Shown piece by piece: positions 62,538-64,000 of a stretch of 64,000 nucleotides of DNA; positions within the stretch are counted from its first letter, which is position 1, and each line of letters starts with the position of its first letter. Under the pieces are notes generated by a model that saw nothing but the letters and a program-made list of their open reading frames with translations, ran no database searches and had not been told where the DNA came from. Both the position numbers and the translations under genes were made by a program. The stretch is taken from assembly GCA_012861695.1 (NCBI GenBank), contig JAAOOA010000027.1:124001-188000 (forward strand). Direction: 5' to 3'. Origin of the DNA: Trematomus loennbergii. Taxonomy: Eukaryota > Chordata > Actinopteri > Perciformes > Nototheniidae.

Positions 62538-63016
62538 ATGCTGTTGTTCCTCTTCCTGCTGGGTCTGGCTCTGGGTGCTGTGTCTCCTTCAGATGACCCT
62601 CTAGTGAAGCTTCAGCGTGGCAGCTGTCGCCCGTTCTGGTTCTCCTTCAACGGCCGCTGCTACAAGTACATCGCCGCAGACATGGACTGGGCTGATGCAG
62701 AGCTCCACTGTGTGTCAGAGGGAGCAAACCTGGTGTCTATCCACAGTCAGGCCGAACATGAGTTTGTCAAATCTCTGATCAAGAACTTTCACCCTGCTGG
62801 GGATGGACCTGGATCGGACTCAATGACATCCCCAAAGAAGGAAGATGGATGTGGTCTGATGGGTCAGCAGTCAACTTTGTCTTTTGGAATTCAGGACAGC
62901 CAGACAATAAAGGAAATGAAGACTGTGTCCACACCAACTATTATCATAAATGGAACGATAGACCTTGTTCAGATACTTTTCCCTCAGTTTGTGCATCTCA
63001 CATAACTTGTCCTTAG
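62538..63016 (+). pseudogene. C-type lectin D, one frameshift
   Basis: The start at 62538 gives MLLFLFLLGLALGAVSPSDD, then SCRPFWFSFNGRCYKYI with both N-terminal cysteines, unlike the other lectins. A single base is missing at about 62798-62803 (GGGGATGGACC), after which the domain continues cleanly in the old frame: WTWIGL, WMWSDG, QPD, NEDC, KWND and PSVCAS, with a stop at 63014-63016. QPD is the galactose-type selectivity motif. Position 110 is Ser, where lectins A, C and the minus-strand gene have Cys. The poly(A) signal is AATAAG (near 63093). It would be a normal lectin but for that one base; a sequencing error must be excluded. Confidence 0.85.
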
Positions 63017-63129
63017 CAACTGAGATGTTACATTTGTCTGATTGAACCAGGTCACTGTAAAACTGTTACTCTGTTAACATGCTTTGGACCACAATAAGAG
63101 ATGAATGTACACTTATATGTGTGTAAAGA

Positions 63130-63809
63130 AGTAATTGTATTAGTGCGAATGCTATCTTTATTATTCCCCTTATTAGTGCGAATGCTGTTTACAGCATTCC
63201 ACTATAGTTCTTCGAATCTTTAATCCCCTTATTCTTATTTCAACCGATACTTTGGCTCTCCATGACTTCAGCATACTTTCAGCTACAGAAACCATTCAAA
63301 TATTAAACTATTCAGCCTTTTCAGCAATCGATGGGAAATCTTCAACTTTTTCAAAATATTTCATACTTTTTGAAATATTCAGCTTTTTTAACTCTTTTTT
63401 TAACATGGAAGTCAATGGGAGGAACCTTCAAATCCTCTTTTAACTACACCTTGCGCCAAATGCTTCTCCTTCCACATACTTTCAGCTAGAGACTTCATTC
63501 CAACTTTAAAATGATCACAAGACCTTCAGCTATTGTTTTTCAGATTTTAACATTAGTGTATTGAGCAGCTCGTTGTTGTGTTTAATATTCATGAGAATAT
63601 TTGTCATTGTTCAAATGATAATAAACAAACATATAAAGCATATTTGTCCACTCATATGTTGATAAGAGTATTAAAAACTTGAAAAATATCCCTCTAAGGT
63701 ACATTTAGAACAGATAAAAAATGTGCGATTAATTTGCGATTAATCGCGATTAACTATGGACAATCATGCGATTAATCGCGATTAAATATTTGAATCGACT
63801 GACAGCCCT
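63130..63809. mobile_element. Repeat with 'gtgcgaatgct' units and a hAT-like end
   Basis: 'attagtgcgaatgct' occurs twice near 63140 and 63174. The right side ends in 'gcgattaatcgcgattaaatat...cgactgacagcccta', a terminus familiar from fish hAT-type repeats. Whether this is one element or two is unclear. Confidence 0.5.
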
Positions 63810-64000
63810 AGTAATAATACATGTGAATGATTGAGCTCATTAGTGGCCTGACTGGCCCTCCTAATTTGTTCCTTAATGACCCCATGATGTGATTATGTAT
63901 ATCTTAAAACCTTTAACAACTATATTTAGATGTTCACAAATATCTACATTTATGTATAAAATACATGTGTAGCAGTTAGACAAACATAATCAATAGATCA

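Overview
The window looks like teleost fish DNA, probably from a spiny-rayed fish. The evidence is the gene content (secreted C-type lectins, a Scratch-family SNAG exon, a SUN-domain gene with small spliced exons) and the repeats: L1/Tx1-like and L2/CR1-like LINEs, many hAT and PIF/Harbinger elements with target-site duplications, a tRNA-derived SINE, and long (TG)n tracts. There are no operons or CRISPR arrays. Most of the 64 kb is mobile-element debris around a few genes.

Layout. 1-2.56 kb: the end of a hAT element, then two head-to-head pieces of a PIF-like element that carries a methyl-CpG-binding-domain (MBD) exon. 2.56-14.08 kb: a C-type lectin duplication block with one intact lectin gene (6355-6837), a piggyBac-like MITE, a 1.15 kb element whose empty site survives at 61.15 kb, a hAT element, and a rearranged third copy of the block that has lost its lectin. 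14.1-21.2 kb: a Scratch1-like gene with an intact SNAG exon, a 5.6 kb intron, and a second exon that is frameshifted and cut off by a hAT-like element before any zinc finger. 21.2-27.1 kb: repeats and unassigned sequence. 27.6-29.92 kb: a SUN-domain gene with nine recognisable exons, two of them a fresh tandem duplication; its last few codons are not visible. 29.97-31.23 kb: microsatellites and a satellite-like repeat. 32.45-34.05 kb: an internally deleted Harbinger element. 34.8-41.3 kb: several hAT elements, including a degraded TTF-zinc-finger transposase. 41.3-41.8 kb: an intact minus-strand lectin. 42.05-47.72 kb: a nearly full-length but broken L1/Tx1-like LINE. 48.0-48.9 kb: another LINE 3' end. 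49.6-51.0 kb: minus-strand lectin debris. 51.6-54.0 kb: a hAT element, then the best-preserved MADF/MBD PIF-like element and a partial second copy. 54.5-63.1 kb: the second lectin block with two frameshifted lectin genes. 63.1-64 kb: repeats.

The lectins are single-exon secreted proteins with their own TATA boxes and AATAAA signals. They differ at the sugar/Ca2+ motif (EPS, EPN, QPD, QPN) and in the N-terminal disulfide, so the cluster looks like a birth-and-death family. The least expected observations are the MBD exon inside a transposon, the Scratch1-like gene without its zinc fingers, the frameshift found at the same place in two lectin paralogues, the 33-bp perfect palindrome in the Scratch intron, and the filled/empty insertion sites preserved within one window. 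All assignments were made by eye from sequence and remembered family motifs; no database search was run.
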